Shown piece by piece: positions 63,817 through 64,000 of a stretch of 64,000 nt of DNA. Source of the stretch: Keratinibaculum paraultunense (GTDB lineage: Bacteria; Bacillota; Clostridia; Tissierellales; Tepidimicrobiaceae); the NCBI RefSeq assembly GCF_016767175.1, contig NZ_CP068564.1, forward strand, positions 1,364,001 through 1,428,000. The letters are read 5' to 3'. A model generated the notes under the pieces. That model ran no database searches. It was not told the DNA's origin and saw nothing but the letters and a program-made list of their open reading frames with translations. The translations under genes were made by a program, and so were the position numbers. Each line of letters starts with the position of its first letter. Within the stretch, counting starts at the first letter, position 1.

Positions 63817-64000
63817 CCCATATGAACACCTCTTTCAATGGAATATATAATTACTTTAACAGGATACTTCTCATCCTTTAAATATCTTTTTATCCTTTGC
63901 TCAGCTCCCCTTTCCATATCCTGTACTATATCTTTATAACCTGCATCAATGCATAAATTTAATCCTTCTTCTGCAGTTATACAGCTATTTATCCTTTTTA
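63813..64000 (-). CDS. cbiD: Probable CbiD, cobalt-precorrin-5B C1-methyltransferase (C-terminal part)
   Basis: The last 61 codons of a minus-strand gene enter from the window edge and end at TAG 63815-63813. The residues (ITAEEGLNLCIDAGYKDIVQ, then KVIIYSIERGVHMG) and the position directly before cbiE in an otherwise canonical cbi order suggest CbiD. The segment is too short for certainty. Its final codons overlap the putative out-of-frame ATG of cbiE. Confidence 0.6.
   Translation of the reverse strand, partial: KRINSCITAEEGLNLCIDAGYKDIVQDMERGAEQRIKRYLKDEKYPVKVIIYSIERGVHMG

Overview
The window is AT-rich DNA with dense, mostly minus-strand operons, strong AGGAGG-type ribosome binding sites and no integrase or transposase. 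Gene content (tryptophanase, anaerobic cobalamin synthesis, PAS-GGDEF and CheC signalling, DUF441, a c-di-AMP riboswitch) points to an anaerobic low-GC Firmicute, most likely a Clostridia or Tissierellia relative. The species cannot be fixed from the sequence.

Layout. 1-5.7 kb: oligopeptide ABC transporter genes (dppB-like partial, oppA-like), a class V aminotransferase and a membrane protein of unknown function. 5.7-8.1 kb: HIRAN, J-domain and DUF4236 genes. 8.1-12.2 kb: McrBC between decayed gene remnants. 12.2-14.5 kb: tryptophanase with a structured leader, and a DUF308 membrane protein. 14.6-35.7 kb: a complete type 1 BREX operon (brxA, brxB, brxC, two pglX, pglZ, brxL), followed by a GmrSD-type DUF262 nuclease and a phospholipase-D/P-loop fusion. 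35.8-46.2 kb: a type II-A CRISPR-Cas locus (cas9, tracrRNA, cas1, cas2, long csn2, 48 repeats) bracketed by near-identical direct repeats. 46.2-49.4 kb: two lipoproteins, an ImmA/IrrE peptidase and an XRE regulator. 49.4-54.8 kb: a parvulin, then an ATP-grasp / opine-dehydrogenase-like / B12-binding operon behind a c-di-AMP riboswitch. 55-58.6 kb: DUF441, signalling genes and TraX. 58.6-64 kb: the cbi operon, running off the window.

The most striking result is a shared promoter architecture. Five sites have TTGACA, a 17-bp spacer and TAATAT, with the palindrome GTAATA-N3-TATTAC lying over the -10. They precede the XRE gene, a lipoprotein pair, a small membrane protein, mcrBC, and (on a duplicated fragment) cas9. 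With the adjacent XRE and ImmA/IrrE pair this looks like a protease-relieved repressor regulon that joins restriction, CRISPR and envelope genes. Remnants show that an ancestral XRE-mcrB-mcrC-immA cassette was duplicated and decayed reciprocally: one copy kept mcrBC, the other kept XRE and ImmA.

A second candidate system is the c-di-AMP-riboswitched operon of a DxHxxG cobalamin-binding enzyme, an opine-dehydrogenase-like enzyme and a D-Ala-D-Ala-ligase-like ATP-grasp enzyme. It may make an unrecognised amino-acid-derived solute.
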